Origin: Cognatishimia sp. MH4019
GTDB taxonomy: Bacteria > Pseudomonadota > Alphaproteobacteria > Rhodobacterales > Rhodobacteraceae
Length of the DNA: 64,000 bases
Direction of reading: 5' to 3'
Assembly: GCF_020177595.1 (NCBI RefSeq)
Contig: NZ_JAHTBL010000001.1
Location: 62,001-126,000, forward strand
The stretch's first letter is position 1; every line of letters starts with the position of its first letter. Made by a program: the position numbers and the translations under genes. The notes below the pieces were generated by a model, which saw only the letters and a program-made list of their open reading frames with translations, made no database searches and was not told where the DNA came from. Positions 9,021 to 17,879 of this stretch are shown here, piece by piece.

Positions 9021-10328
9021 ATGCCGCGCAACGCACTTACCGGCAGCCGCATTCGCGACAGACGCACCGCTAAAGGTCTGAAACAAGCCGATCTGGCGCG
9101 CCAAGTGGGGATTTCTCCGAGCTATCTGAATTTGATCGAGCATAACCGTCGCAGAATCGGCGGTAAATTGCTGATTGATTTGTCGCGCGTCCTTGAGGTC
9201 GAAGCCACCCAATTGACCGAAGGGGCCGAGGCCGCCTTGCTGACCCGGATGCGGCAGGCCGCGGCGGATACAGCCAAAACCGGCGCCGAGGAAGATCGCG
9301 CCGACGAGTTTGCGGGCCGCTTTCCTGGCTGGGCCGGTCTGGTTGCCGCACAGCACGACCGCATCGCGCAATTGGAGCGGACAGTGGAAACCCTGACCGA
9401 CCGGCTCACTCATGATCCGTTCTTGTCGACGTCGCTTTACGATGTCGTCTCATCCGTGACCTCGATCCGTTCAACCTCGTCCATTCTTGCGGGCGAGGAA
9501 GATCTCGACGACGAATGGCAATCCCGGTTTCTGCAAAACCTCGACAATGACAGCCGCCGGTTGGCTGAAAGCAGTCAGGCGCTTGTGGCCTATCTCGATG
9601 GGGTGGGCGACGCGCAAGGTGGCGCCACCTCGCCGCAAGAAGAGCTGGAGGGCTATCTGCTGCGCAACGGCTATCATTTGCCCACGCTTGAAGATGGCAG
9701 TGCCACACCGCAAGATCTGGTGGCGGATGCGGCCCTCGCTTCCGAGCCCGCGCAGATCCTCGCACTGGCCTATTTCACGCGGTATGAAGCCGATGCCTTG
9801 CAGCTTCCCCTCGAAGGGTTTTTGGAACGGTTCGGCACAACACCTGACCCTGCAGCCCTGGCTCAAAGCTACCGCACGGATATCGCAACCATCTTGCGCC
9901 GCATCGCGACGATGCCCGACGAGGGTGCCGAGCAGCGGATCGGTCTGGTGACATGCGACGCCTCTGGCACGCTCACATTCCGCAAGGAAAGTCCCGGCTT
10001 CTCGATCCCCAAATTCGGCGCGGCCTGTCCACTTTGGCCACTTTATCAGGCGCTGATCCGACCGCATACACCGGTTGAGGCGGTGGTAGAGCAGGCCAGC
10101 CGTACCGCGCCCCTCTTTCGGTGCTACGCGATTGCGCAACCGCTGCGGCCTGCCAGCTTTCACGGGCCCGATGTGATCGAAGCCACGATGCTGATCATCC
10201 CGCTGGAAGGTGCGCATGAACTGGCCGCAGGCGCGAAAGCGCAACCGATTGGCTCCAGCTGCCGCATCTGCCCGCGCGAAGCCTGCATCGCCCGGCGCGA
10301 GCCCTCCATTCTGGCCGATGGATTTTAA
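9021..10328 (+). CDS. XRE-family regulator of the short-chain acyl-CoA (ScfR/DUF2083) type
   Basis: A DNA-binding regulator with an N-terminal helix-turn-helix (about residues 9-62, with LKQADLARQVGISPSYLNLIE) and a long C-terminal DUF2083 region ending in a cysteine motif (SCRICPREACIARRE). Family members such as RamB and PccR sense acyl-CoA esters and control acetate, propionate or glyoxylate-cycle genes. The ATG at 9021 is chosen because AAGGA precedes it; an in-frame GTG at 8985 is less likely. It is divergent from the ABC importer and upstream of the receiver-kinase genes, so it may control either. A middle coiled-coil-like part (ERTVETLTDRL) is present. Confidence 0.88.
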   Translation: MPRNALTGSRIRDRRTAKGLKQADLARQVGISPSYLNLIEHNRRRIGGKLLIDLSRVLEVEATQLTEGAEAALLTRMRQAAADTAKTGAEEDRADEFAGRFPGWAGLVAAQHDRIAQLERTVETLTDRLTHDPFLSTSLYDVVSSVTSIRSTSSILAGEEDLDDEWQSRFLQNLDNDSRRLAESSQALVAYLDGVGDAQGGATSPQEELEGYLLRNGYHLPTLEDGSATPQDLVADAALASEPAQILALAYFTRYEADALQLPLEGFLERFGTTPDPAALAQSYRTDIATILRRIATMPDEGAEQRIGLVTCDASGTLTFRKESPGFSIPKFGAACPLWPLYQALIRPHTPVEAVVEQASRTAPLFRCYAIAQPLRPASFHGPDVIEATMLIIPLEGAHELAAGAKAQPIGSSCRICPREACIARREPSILADGF

Positions 10329-10436
10329 CGCGCCCACCTTCGCGCGCCGCGCCTTGTTCCAAAGTTTTGACTTGGCACGACCGGCGCGCCATAAAAGTCC
10401 TAACAACAATAAGAACATCATGGGAGGAACGGCAGA

Positions 10437-10808
10437 ATGGGCAAACATGTCCTTCTGATCGAAGATGAACCGAACATCATCGAAGCGATACGGTTTATCC
10501 TGTCGCGCGACGGCTGGTCCGTGGATACCCATTCCGATGGGGCCAACGCGGTTGAGCGCGTGCAATCCATGCGCCCCGATCTCATCATCCTCGACGTGAT
10601 GCTGCCCAACAAATCGGGCTATGACATCCTGCGCGATCTGCGCGACGATCCGATGACGGCCAAGCTGCCCGTCTTGATGCTGACCGCGCGCGGCCAGACC
10701 AAGGACCGCGAGCTGGCCGAACGGCTGGGCGTGAACGAGTTCATCACCAAGCCCTTCTCCAACAGTGATATTCTGGCCAGCGTGCGCGCACTGGCCGGGG
10801 CAGGCTAG
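10437..10808 (+). CDS. Single-domain response regulator (CheY-like receiver)
   Basis: A 123-residue receiver domain with no output domain. The acidic pocket is D10/E11, the phospho-acceptor is D53 (LIILDVMLP), the switch threonine is T83 (MLTARG) and the conserved lysine is K105 (TKPF). The ribosome site GGGAGGA precedes the ATG. A membrane protein and a histidine kinase follow directly, so the cognate kinase is probably the gene at 11100. Lacking a DNA-binding domain, it must act by protein-protein contact or as a phosphate relay or sink. The orphan SpoA-domain protein at 13849 is a possible target, because CheY binds FliM in the flagellar switch. Confidence 0.92.
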   Translation: MGKHVLLIEDEPNIIEAIRFILSRDGWSVDTHSDGANAVERVQSMRPDLIILDVMLPNKSGYDILRDLRDDPMTAKLPVLMLTARGQTKDRELAERLGVNEFITKPFSNSDILASVRALAGAG

Positions 10809-10809
10809 G

Positions 10810-11100
10810 GTGGCCGCCCCTCGCGAGCCGCTTTTTCTGGGGCGCGACAGCTACCGCCGCCGCCGTCTGACCGATGCCGCACGGCTATTGCCGCTGGTCG
10901 GTGTAATCCTTCTGACGATCCCGCTTTTGTGGGGAGAGCGCGATGGGCAGGCACCCTCAACGGCGACAGCGGGCCTCTATGTTTTTGGCGTCTGGGTAGG
11001 GCTCATTCTGTCGGGGTATCTTCTGGCTTTGCGCTTGAACCAGACCGAACCTGACGCGCCCCAAGATGACCCGGACGCCGATGCTCCGGAGGGTCGCTGA
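10810..11100 (+). CDS. Small two-helix membrane protein preceding the SSS-kinase
   Basis: I do not recognise this 96-residue protein. It has an Arg-rich N-terminus (YRRRRL), two hydrophobic helices (about residues 26-42 and 55-75) and an acidic Asp/Pro C-terminal tail. The GTG at 10810 directly follows the receiver gene stop, and its TGA shares one base with the ATG of the kinase gene (TGATG). This tight packing suggests that it is translated with the kinase. Its position is reminiscent of the small DUF4212-type subunits that accompany some solute:sodium symporters, but that is only an analogy. Confidence 0.65.
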   Translation: MAAPREPLFLGRDSYRRRRLTDAARLLPLVGVILLTIPLLWGERDGQAPSTATAGLYVFGVWVGLILSGYLLALRLNQTEPDAPQDDPDADAPEGR

Positions 11101-13790
11101 TGGTGACCTTCAACCTTCTGATCCTCGTCTCTTTGGCCTATGTCATTTTCCTGTTCGCGGTTGCGTTTTTCGCCGAACGCCGCGCGCAACAAGGCCGGAC
11201 CGGGTGGATGCGCGCGCCTTTGATCTACACGCTGTCGTTGTCGGTCTATTGCACCGCCTGGACGTTTTACGGCGCCGTCGGCTATGCGACACGGTCGGGG
11301 TTGGAGTTTGTCACGATCTACCTTGGCCCCACGCTGGTCATGATCGGCTGGTGGTGGATCTTGCGCAAACTGGTGCGGATCGGCCGGACCCATCGGATCA
11401 CCTCTATCGCGGACCTGATCTCGTCGCGCTTCGGCAAATCCACGGCTCTTGGTGTCTGCGTGACCGCCTTTGCTGTGATCGGCACCACGCCATATATCGC
11501 GCTGCAATTGCAATCCGTCACGCTCAGCTTTGATGCGTTCAACGGCACCGCGCGCGCGGATGAACAAGCCTTGCAGTCAACCGCGTTCTGGATCGCAGCG
11601 GGCCTCGCGATCTTCACCGTGATCTTCGGCACGCGCAATCTGGACGCCAACGAGCGCCATCACGGCGTTGTCATGGCGATCGCCGTCGAGGCTGTCGTCA
11701 AACTCGCAGCCCTCGTTGCCGTCGGCGTTTTTGTTGTCTGGGGGCTGGGCGGCGGTCCGCTGGCTACCATGGCGACAATCGACGCCTCTCCCATGGCCGA
11801 TCTGGAGCTTCAGACCAGCCGCTGGATTGGCATCACCTTCACCGCAGCGGCAGCCTTTCTATGTCTGCCGCGTATGTTCCAGGTGATGGTCGTCGAGAAC
11901 GCGGATGAACGTCACCTCGGCACCGCAAGCTGGGCTTTCCCGCTTTACATGATGCTCATGAGCCTCTTTGTCATCCCTATCGCGGTGATTGGGTTGGACC
12001 TGATGCCCGCAGGCTCAAACCCCGATCTGTTCGTGCTCACGCTGCCGCTCTCCCAAGGGCGCGAAGACCTTGCAATGCTCGCCTTCCTGGGCGGTTTTTC
12101 GGCGGCGACCTCTATGGTGATCGTTGCGGCCATTGCGCTCTCCACGATGGTGTCAAATCACATCGTCATGCCGATCTGGCTCAGCACGCAGAAAGACGGC
12201 GCGACGGTCTCGGGCGATGTGCGCCATGTCTTGCTGCGTTCGCGTCGCCTGTCGATTATCGCCATCCTGTTTCTGGGATACGTCTATTATCGTCTTTCAG
12301 GCGGCGGCACGGCGCTGGCTGCCATCGGCTTGATCTCCTTTGCGGGTGTCGCGCAATTCCTGCCGTCTATGTTGGGCGGCATTTTCTGGCGCGGGGCCAC
12401 ACGCGTGGGTGCGCTCGCCGGGCTGTCGACCGGTTTCGTCATCTGGATGTATACGATGATGCTGCCCTCAATCGGGGTGGCCGGGGTCTTTCCCGACGCA
12501 TGGATGCAAGGCGGGCCTGCCGATCTGCACTGGCTGCGCCCTCAAGCGCTGTTCGGGATTGAAGGGCTTGATCCGGTCGTTCACGCGGTTTTCTGGTCTC
12601 TGACCCTGAACACAGCCGCCTTCATCATCGGGTCCATGCTCAGCTTCCCCAGCCCGCTGGAGCGTTTGCAGGGCGCGCAATTCGTCAATGTCTTCGACCA
12701 TTCCACCGGTCCCCGCGGTTGGAGCCACACAGGAGCCGCCGCAGAAGATCTGATGATGATGGCGCAGCGCATTCTTGGCCCCAGCGAGGCGCAACAGCTC
12801 TTTCAGGCGGAGGCCAAGCGTCAGGGCAAGGGTGATGATCTGCCCGACCCTTCGCCGGAATTTATTGACCGGCTAGAGCGGGAACTGGCGGGCTCTGTTG
12901 GCGGGGCCACAGCCCATGCGATGATCTCGCAGATCGTGGGCGGTGCGACAGTCTCCGTGCAGGATCTCATGGCGGTGGCCGATGAAGCCGCCCAGATCAT
13001 GGAATATTCGAACCAGCTGGAGGCCAAATCCGTCGAGCTGGAAAACACCGCCGGCAAATTGCGTGACGCCAACGAAATGCTTACTGCGTTGTCAGTGCAA
13101 AAAGACGCCTTCCTGAGCCAGATCAGCCACGAGCTGCGCACGCCCATGACGTCAATACGCTCATTCTCGGAAATCCTGCGCGACGGGGACGATCTGACCC
13201 GGCCCGAACGCTCCAAATATTCCGATATCATCCACGCAGAGGCGATACGGCTGACACGCCTTCTGGACAACTTGCTCGATCTCAGCGTTCTGGAAAACGG
13301 CCAGATTGACCTGGAGCTTCAACGCGGCACCCTGCGCCAAGTGCTCGACCGGGCGCTCGCGTCATCTGAGGCCGCGACCGAAGGATTGAAGATCACTCTT
13401 GATGTGACCGGCACGGATGATGTGATCGAAACTGATCTGGATCGTCTCACTCAGGTCTTCATCAATCTCATAACCAATGCGGCCAAATATTGCACCGCAG
13501 AAGACCCGCATCTGCGTATTCGTATCCATGAGGATGGCCAGATCCGACATATAGATTTCATCGACAACGGAATGGGCATCCCGCAAGCCAGCCAGTCGCT
13601 GATCTTCGAGAAGTTCTCCCGCCTATCCGATCAGGCAGCGGCGGGCAGCGCTGGTCTGGGCCTTGCAATTTGCCGCGAAATCATGAGCAAACTTGGTGGC
13701 GAAGTGCGTTATCTTGATGGCACGAACGGCACGGCGTTTCGTGTGAGCTTGCCCACCGGTGTCAACGTCGCTGCCGCTGCAGCGGAGTAG
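11100..13790 (+). CDS. Solute:sodium-symporter-like sensor histidine kinase (CbrA/CrbS type)
   Basis: An 896-residue hybrid. The N-terminal 520 or so residues form a multi-helix solute:sodium symporter (SSS) domain, with the segments YCTAWTFYGAVGYATRSG and GGFSAATSMVIVAAIALSTM. A linker and short coiled coil (about 630-665) lead to a HisKA domain with the phospho-histidine H677 in SQISHELRTP, then an HATPase domain with NLITNAAKY, DNGMGIP and GLGLAICREI. No PAS or receiver domain is evident. Known relatives (CbrA, CrbS) couple histidine, acetate or other nutrients to gene control. The sensed or transported solute here is unknown. Its likely partner is the receiver at 10437. Confidence 0.9.
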   Translation: MVTFNLLILVSLAYVIFLFAVAFFAERRAQQGRTGWMRAPLIYTLSLSVYCTAWTFYGAVGYATRSGLEFVTIYLGPTLVMIGWWWILRKLVRIGRTHRITSIADLISSRFGKSTALGVCVTAFAVIGTTPYIALQLQSVTLSFDAFNGTARADEQALQSTAFWIAAGLAIFTVIFGTRNLDANERHHGVVMAIAVEAVVKLAALVAVGVFVVWGLGGGPLATMATIDASPMADLELQTSRWIGITFTAAAAFLCLPRMFQVMVVENADERHLGTASWAFPLYMMLMSLFVIPIAVIGLDLMPAGSNPDLFVLTLPLSQGREDLAMLAFLGGFSAATSMVIVAAIALSTMVSNHIVMPIWLSTQKDGATVSGDVRHVLLRSRRLSIIAILFLGYVYYRLSGGGTALAAIGLISFAGVAQFLPSMLGGIFWRGATRVGALAGLSTGFVIWMYTMMLPSIGVAGVFPDAWMQGGPADLHWLRPQALFGIEGLDPVVHAVFWSLTLNTAAFIIGSMLSFPSPLERLQGAQFVNVFDHSTGPRGWSHTGAAAEDLMMMAQRILGPSEAQQLFQAEAKRQGKGDDLPDPSPEFIDRLERELAGSVGGATAHAMISQIVGGATVSVQDLMAVADEAAQIMEYSNQLEAKSVELENTAGKLRDANEMLTALSVQKDAFLSQISHELRTPMTSIRSFSEILRDGDDLTRPERSKYSDIIHAEAIRLTRLLDNLLDLSVLENGQIDLELQRGTLRQVLDRALASSEAATEGLKITLDVTGTDDVIETDLDRLTQVFINLITNAAKYCTAEDPHLRIRIHEDGQIRHIDFIDNGMGIPQASQSLIFEKFSRLSDQAAAGSAGLGLAICREIMSKLGGEVRYLDGTNGTAFRVSLPTGVNVAAAAAE

Positions 13791-13848
13791 CGCTAACCAG
13801 TTGGTAACCTCACCGCTCTAAGGTCAAACCACGAGCGGGATCGAACCA

Positions 13849-14793
13849 ATGGCCTCACAAGACACCACTTCTGTTTTGCGCCGAATGCTGGCGCAGGCAC
13901 CGACGCAAGGCGCGTCCGGTGTGGCCGCGCCATTCAAGCCGTTCGCTTCCCTCGTCGAAAAGCTGGCCGATCGCAGCTTGTCTTTACCTCTCGGCGTGGC
14001 ATCCGTCACCCAAACCACACTAAGCCGTGATGCGGTTTTGGCCAATTTCGGGCCTCCTGCGTTGATGCTCCGTCTACGCTCTGCCGCAGGTGGCGTGGGA
14101 ATGGCGGGGCTGTGTCCGCAGCTTCGCGCGGCCTTGATCGAAGTGCAGACGACCGGGAAGGTTGCGACGACACCGCCGCCGGATCGTCCCGCGACAGATG
14201 CCGATGCTGCGATTTGTAGCGGTTTCATCGGGGATCTGATCGCGCAAGCCAATGCCGGGCTCGCGCGGGAGCCGACGACTGCATGGAACACCGTGTTCAC
14301 ACCCGCAGGTCGGTTTGAGAGCCAGCGGGCTTTCGCCTTGGCTTTGGAAGACACACCGCTTTGCCACCTGTCTTTGCAGCTTGATCTGGGCGGCGGGGCG
14401 CGTCAGGGCGTCCTGCAACTGCTGATCCCGCAACCCGCACCGCGCGCTTCCGCAAAACCCACTGGCGGCTGGAAAGACGCCATGCAGCACGCGGTCAATG
14501 ACGCGCCTGTGCCGCTTGAGGCCGTGTTGCACCGCATGGTGGTTTCATTGGCGGATGTCGAAGCGCTGAAAGTAGGCGACATGCTTACGTTGCCCCGCAC
14601 GGCTGCTGCCACGATTATGTTGGAAGCGACTGAAACCTCCGTCGGGCCCTTCAAGCTGGGCCAGATTTCCGGTCAGAAAGCCTTGCGACGTGTGATCGAC
14701 CCGCAGCCAGCTGATCCGGCACCGCAGCCCGCGCCGACGCTGACCGACCCAGCAGAACCCCTGTTGGCAGAGGCGCCCCAGACCTCAACCTGA
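13849..14793 (+). CDS. Orphan FliM/FliN-type C-ring (SpoA) domain protein
   Basis: A 314-residue protein whose C-terminal part (about residues 220-290) matches the SpoA fold of FliM/FliN: VPLEAVLHRMVVSLADVEAL, then VGDMLTLP, and VGPFKLGQISGQKALRV-like strands. The N-terminal 200 residues look like a diverged FliM middle domain but lack a clear CheY-binding LSQDEID-type peptide. The last 30 residues are Pro/Ala-rich. No flagellar or type III secretion genes are in the window. It begins 58 bases after the SSS-kinase on the same strand, so the two are possibly co-transcribed. The function is not established. Confidence 0.75.
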   Translation: MASQDTTSVLRRMLAQAPTQGASGVAAPFKPFASLVEKLADRSLSLPLGVASVTQTTLSRDAVLANFGPPALMLRLRSAAGGVGMAGLCPQLRAALIEVQTTGKVATTPPPDRPATDADAAICSGFIGDLIAQANAGLAREPTTAWNTVFTPAGRFESQRAFALALEDTPLCHLSLQLDLGGGARQGVLQLLIPQPAPRASAKPTGGWKDAMQHAVNDAPVPLEAVLHRMVVSLADVEALKVGDMLTLPRTAAATIMLEATETSVGPFKLGQISGQKALRRVIDPQPADPAPQPAPTLTDPAEPLLAEAPQTST

Positions 14794-14796
14794 CGG

Positions 14797-15228
14797 CTAG
14801 CCCTTTTGGGCCGCCATCGCGTCAATCTGAGGGCGCATGTGATCCAGCTGATAGCCACCCCGCGTCGTCGCGGCGATAATGTCATCGGTGCTCATCTGAC
14901 CGGCTTGCGACAGGCTCCAGACAACCGAAGACCGCGTGCCAGAGGCGCAGTAAGCCAACACCGGCCCCGTCGCCTCGGCCACAGCCGCGCCTTGGCTCGT
15001 GACATTTTCCATCGTCATGGCGCCGCCCAACACGGGGTTTTCAACAAATGTCAGACCAGCCGCCTCTGCCGCGGCCTTCATAACGCTTGCATGATGCGAG
15101 GGCGGTATTTCCCCGTCCGGCCGGTTGCAAATGACAGTGGTGTAGCCGGCCTCGGCGATGGCGGGCATATGCTCCGGATCAATCATCGGAGAGACGGCGT
15201 AGTCGGGGGTCAGGGCGCGAATATCCAT
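14797..15228 (-). CDS. TIGR01244-family phosphatase / sulfur transferase
   Basis: A 143-residue protein of the TIGR01244 (beta-lactamase hydrolase-like phosphatase) family, which has the fold of dual-specificity phosphatases. The P-loop is AYCASGTRSS with the nucleophile C94 and the arginine R99. An upstream general-acid candidate lies in the CNRPDGE segment. In other bacteria this domain is often fused to a sulfur dioxygenase (Blh), where it takes part in sulfide detoxification; here it stands alone and its substrate is unknown. It converges on the SpoA gene, with only 3 bases between the stops. Confidence 0.88.
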   Translation of the reverse strand: MDIRALTPDYAVSPMIDPEHMPAIAEAGYTTVICNRPDGEIPPSHHASVMKAAAEAAGLTFVENPVLGGAMTMENVTSQGAAVAEATGPVLAYCASGTRSSVVWSLSQAGQMSTDDIIAATTRGGYQLDHMRPQIDAMAAQKG

Positions 15229-15398
15229 GTGCCCTTTGTTATGCGATGGCGCAAAAATGTCCAGCAGTGGCGCGTTTTAAACCCAACGCTTCGATAGCCT
15301 TGACGGATCACTCAAAAGCCCACGATTCGAGCGATATTCTGCAGTTTTTCTCAGAAAATTACCGCTAACATGCTGTTCCGGCAGATGGAATTGGGCAC

Positions 15399-15412
15399 TT
15401 GATCTAGAACAA
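15399..15412. promoter_or_regulatory. Candidate FNR/FnrL-type box upstream of small ORF
   Basis: TTGAT-CTAG-AACAA matches the FNR consensus TTGAT-N4-ATCAA at nine of ten positions. It lies 63 bases before the ATG at 15475, so a site centred near -41.5 would place the transcript start near 15447. The wider sequence is also an ACTTG...CAAGT inverted repeat. Control by oxygen through an FNR/Crp-family regulator is inferred from the site only. Confidence 0.45.
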
Positions 15413-15474
15413 GTGTGAAAACCTCACTTAGCGTTACCCTTTAAGGAGAACTGCTGCACAAAAGGGAGACTGGG

Positions 15475-15720
15475 ATGAGTGTTGCTGATTTTCGTATCGA
15501 ACCCGCTGCTGGTCCGTATGTGTTGGGCCCCGATGGTCGCTTGCAACCGCTCGACCGCAAAAAAGACCTGCGCGCGCGCATCCGTGCCGTCTTGCGCAAT
15601 CAGGGTATCGTTGCAGATGTGGCGCGCGGGTTGGAGGCGCGCGCAGAGATGGCAGCGCCGCTTTGGGCGCATGCTGTAGACATGCAAGATGACGCAGAGG
15701 TCGAGACTCAGGTCGCCTGA
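15475..15720 (+). CDS. Small hypothetical protein (81 aa), possible FNR-regulated gene
   Basis: I do not recognise this 81-residue soluble protein. It starts at an ATG preceded by an AAAGGGAG ribosome site. An Arg/Lys-rich middle (DRKKDLRARIRAVLRN) is followed by an alanine-rich helical segment and an acidic tail. No membrane segment or cysteine is seen. A candidate FNR box lies upstream, suggesting oxygen-dependent expression. It is followed by the enoyl-CoA hydratase gene on the same strand after 125 bases. Confidence 0.65.
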   Translation: MSVADFRIEPAAGPYVLGPDGRLQPLDRKKDLRARIRAVLRNQGIVADVARGLEARAEMAAPLWAHAVDMQDDAEVETQVA

Positions 15721-15845
15721 GGCAAGGCGATCCGACCAAATCGCGCCAGCGCAATCAATGACTTGCGCTGCGCTTCTTTGTGCCTACTAATCAACGCGAT
15801 GGAGCAGGGGCACCACACATATATGATGCGATATCGGGGGCCGCG

Positions 15846-17879
15846 GTGGCAGACCTGATCGACGTCTCTTCACAAGACGGGGTCACTGTCGTGACGTTGA
15901 CAGACCCGCCTGTGAACGCGCTGGGCGGTGCGATGCGCCAAGCGCTCTGGACCGCTTTCGAAAACCTGCCCGACGATGACACCGCCGTGGTCTTGATCGG
16001 TGACGGGGCCTGTTTTTGCGGCGGCGTCGATCTGCGCGAGTTGGAGCCGCGCGCCGGGGTGCCGAGTTTCACCGATTTGATGACCCGGATCGAAGCCTCT
16101 GATCGTTTTGTGATCGCCGCGTTGCATGGCGCTGCGACAGGCGGCGGGTTGGAATTGGCGCAGGCCTGCCACTACCGGATCGCCGCGCAAGGAACACGCC
16201 TCGGCCAGCCTGAGGTGACGCTTGGTTTTCCGCCGGGCGGCGGGGCCACGCAACGCTTGCCGCGTCTGATCGGGGTGGAACAAGCCCTCTCTTTGCTGCT
16301 CTCTGGTCAACCCATCCAAGACAGCCGTGCGCTTGAGATCGGCTTGATCGATGCCCGTGCCAAGGGCGATTTGCGCAGCTTTGCAGTGCATTTCGCGCGC
16401 AGCATTGCGGCGCAAAACAACCACCCGCGTCGCACGCGCGACCAGCGCGAGATGTTGCGCGACGGCGCTGCCAATCAAAAGCAACTCACCCAGTTCCGTG
16501 CCCGCGTCGCAAGCACGCCGCTCCACGCGCCCAAGCGGATCATCGACTGTGTCGAAGCCGCTTTGCTGCTGCCTTTTGACGCCGGTATCGCCTTTGAACA
16601 AACCGCGTTTGAAGAGGGGGTTGCCTCTGCCCAATCGGAAGCGCTGCGCCACGCTGCCATGGCCGAGCGCCGCGCCCTGTTCCTTCCCGAAGCCAAGGGG
16701 TTAACCCCAAAGCAAATCGCGCGGGTTGGGCTGTTGGGGCAAGGCAAGCGCGCCCTTGATTTAAGCGCGATGTTGCTACGCGCAGGCGTCGAGGTCACGC
16801 TGGCGGGGCCGTCCGATATGGCGCTGCCCGGTCATGTGCAAACCTGGTTTCAACGGGCCGTCACTGCGGGGCGTTTGAACGCCGATCAAGCAACACGGGC
16901 AACAGACCGGCTGCGGGGCCCTGTCCCGCCAGAAGCGCTGAGCGAAGTTGATCTGATCCTTGATGCGGCTCCGACCGGGGCGGTGAATTATGCCGATCTA
17001 CCGGTCGATCCCGGCGCGCTTTTGGTTTTCGCCCATGACCGACCCAGTTTCGACAACCTGCCTGACGGTGCGTCCGGTCTTGCGCTTGGTTTCGGGGTGC
17101 CTGCTGTGACCAGCGATCTGATGGTGCTGGCAAAAGGTCCCGACACCTCTGCCGACGCGCTTCTGGCCCTGTCACATCTTGCACGCCGTCTGGCCAAGCA
17201 AACCGTCATCAGCAACGATGCCAAGATCGACCTGACCGCCCGGATGCTGGGGGTGTGGCGCTTGGCGGCAGACACCTGTCTGCGCGATGGGGCAACGCCT
17301 GCTCAGGTGGATACCGCTCTGCGCGCGCTGGGCTGTCCGCGCGGCCCGTATCAGTTGCTTGATATGGTGGGGCTGAATAGTGCCGCCGCTCATATGCGCC
17401 CGCGCAAAGCGGCGCGTCAGCCTTTGCCCGATCTAATTGCGGTTCTGCGCGACATGGATCGCCCCGGTCGCCGTGCCGTGAAAGGGGTTTACCTCTATGA
17501 TGCCGAGCATCCCCATGGCCGCGAGGATCCCGAGATCTCCGCGATCTGTGCCCGTCTACGCAAAGAGCAAGGCTTGCCCGAACGACAAATCTCGGACGGT
17601 GCGATCCAGCGGCGCTGTCTGATCGCGCTCGCAAACGAGGCCACTTATCTTCGTGCCGAAGGTGTCGTCACGCGCGGCACTGATCTGGATGTCGTGATGC
17701 TCCACGGGCTTGGCTTTCCGCGGTGGCGCGGCGGGCCGGTGCTGATGGCCGATCAGGCGGGCTTGCTGGCCATGCGCCGCGATCTGGAGCGTTTGGCCGC
17801 TCATGATCCGTTCATCTGGGAACCCGCGCCGCTGCTGTCCGACCTCATCAAGAATGGCGCACGTCTGTCAGAGGCTTAG
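15846..17879 (+). CDS. Enoyl-CoA hydratase fused to a degenerate 3-hydroxyacyl-CoA dehydrogenase (FadJ/FadB-like)
   Basis: A roughly 677-residue two-part protein of the beta-oxidation multienzyme family. The N-terminal crotonase half is intact: oxyanion loop GAATGGGLELA and both catalytic glutamates (GGGLELA and GQPEV). The C-terminal half keeps the layout of 3-hydroxyacyl-CoA dehydrogenase but not its chemistry. The nucleotide loop reads VGLLGQGKRALD instead of GAGxMGxGIA, the catalytic HFFSP motif is GFGVP, the paired Glu is missing (LMVLAKG), and the IGNR motif is absent. It is probably a hydratase with a non-catalytic dehydrogenase fold. The start is uncertain: GTG 15846 (with GGGGG upstream) is preferred over GTG 15780. 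No partner thiolase is adjacent. Confidence 0.85.
   Translation: MADLIDVSSQDGVTVVTLTDPPVNALGGAMRQALWTAFENLPDDDTAVVLIGDGACFCGGVDLRELEPRAGVPSFTDLMTRIEASDRFVIAALHGAATGGGLELAQACHYRIAAQGTRLGQPEVTLGFPPGGGATQRLPRLIGVEQALSLLLSGQPIQDSRALEIGLIDARAKGDLRSFAVHFARSIAAQNNHPRRTRDQREMLRDGAANQKQLTQFRARVASTPLHAPKRIIDCVEAALLLPFDAGIAFEQTAFEEGVASAQSEALRHAAMAERRALFLPEAKGLTPKQIARVGLLGQGKRALDLSAMLLRAGVEVTLAGPSDMALPGHVQTWFQRAVTAGRLNADQATRATDRLRGPVPPEALSEVDLILDAAPTGAVNYADLPVDPGALLVFAHDRPSFDNLPDGASGLALGFGVPAVTSDLMVLAKGPDTSADALLALSHLARRLAKQTVISNDAKIDLTARMLGVWRLAADTCLRDGATPAQVDTALRALGCPRGPYQLLDMVGLNSAAAHMRPRKAARQPLPDLIAVLRDMDRPGRRAVKGVYLYDAEHPHGREDPEISAICARLRKEQGLPERQISDGAIQRRCLIALANEATYLRAEGVVTRGTDLDVVMLHGLGFPRWRGGPVLMADQAGLLAMRRDLERLAAHDPFIWEPAPLLSDLIKNGARLSEA

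Noticed and set aside
15846-17879. Frameshifted or decayed fadJ pseudogene
   Set aside because: The frame is open throughout and the hydratase residues are intact, so it is reported as a gene with a degenerate domain.
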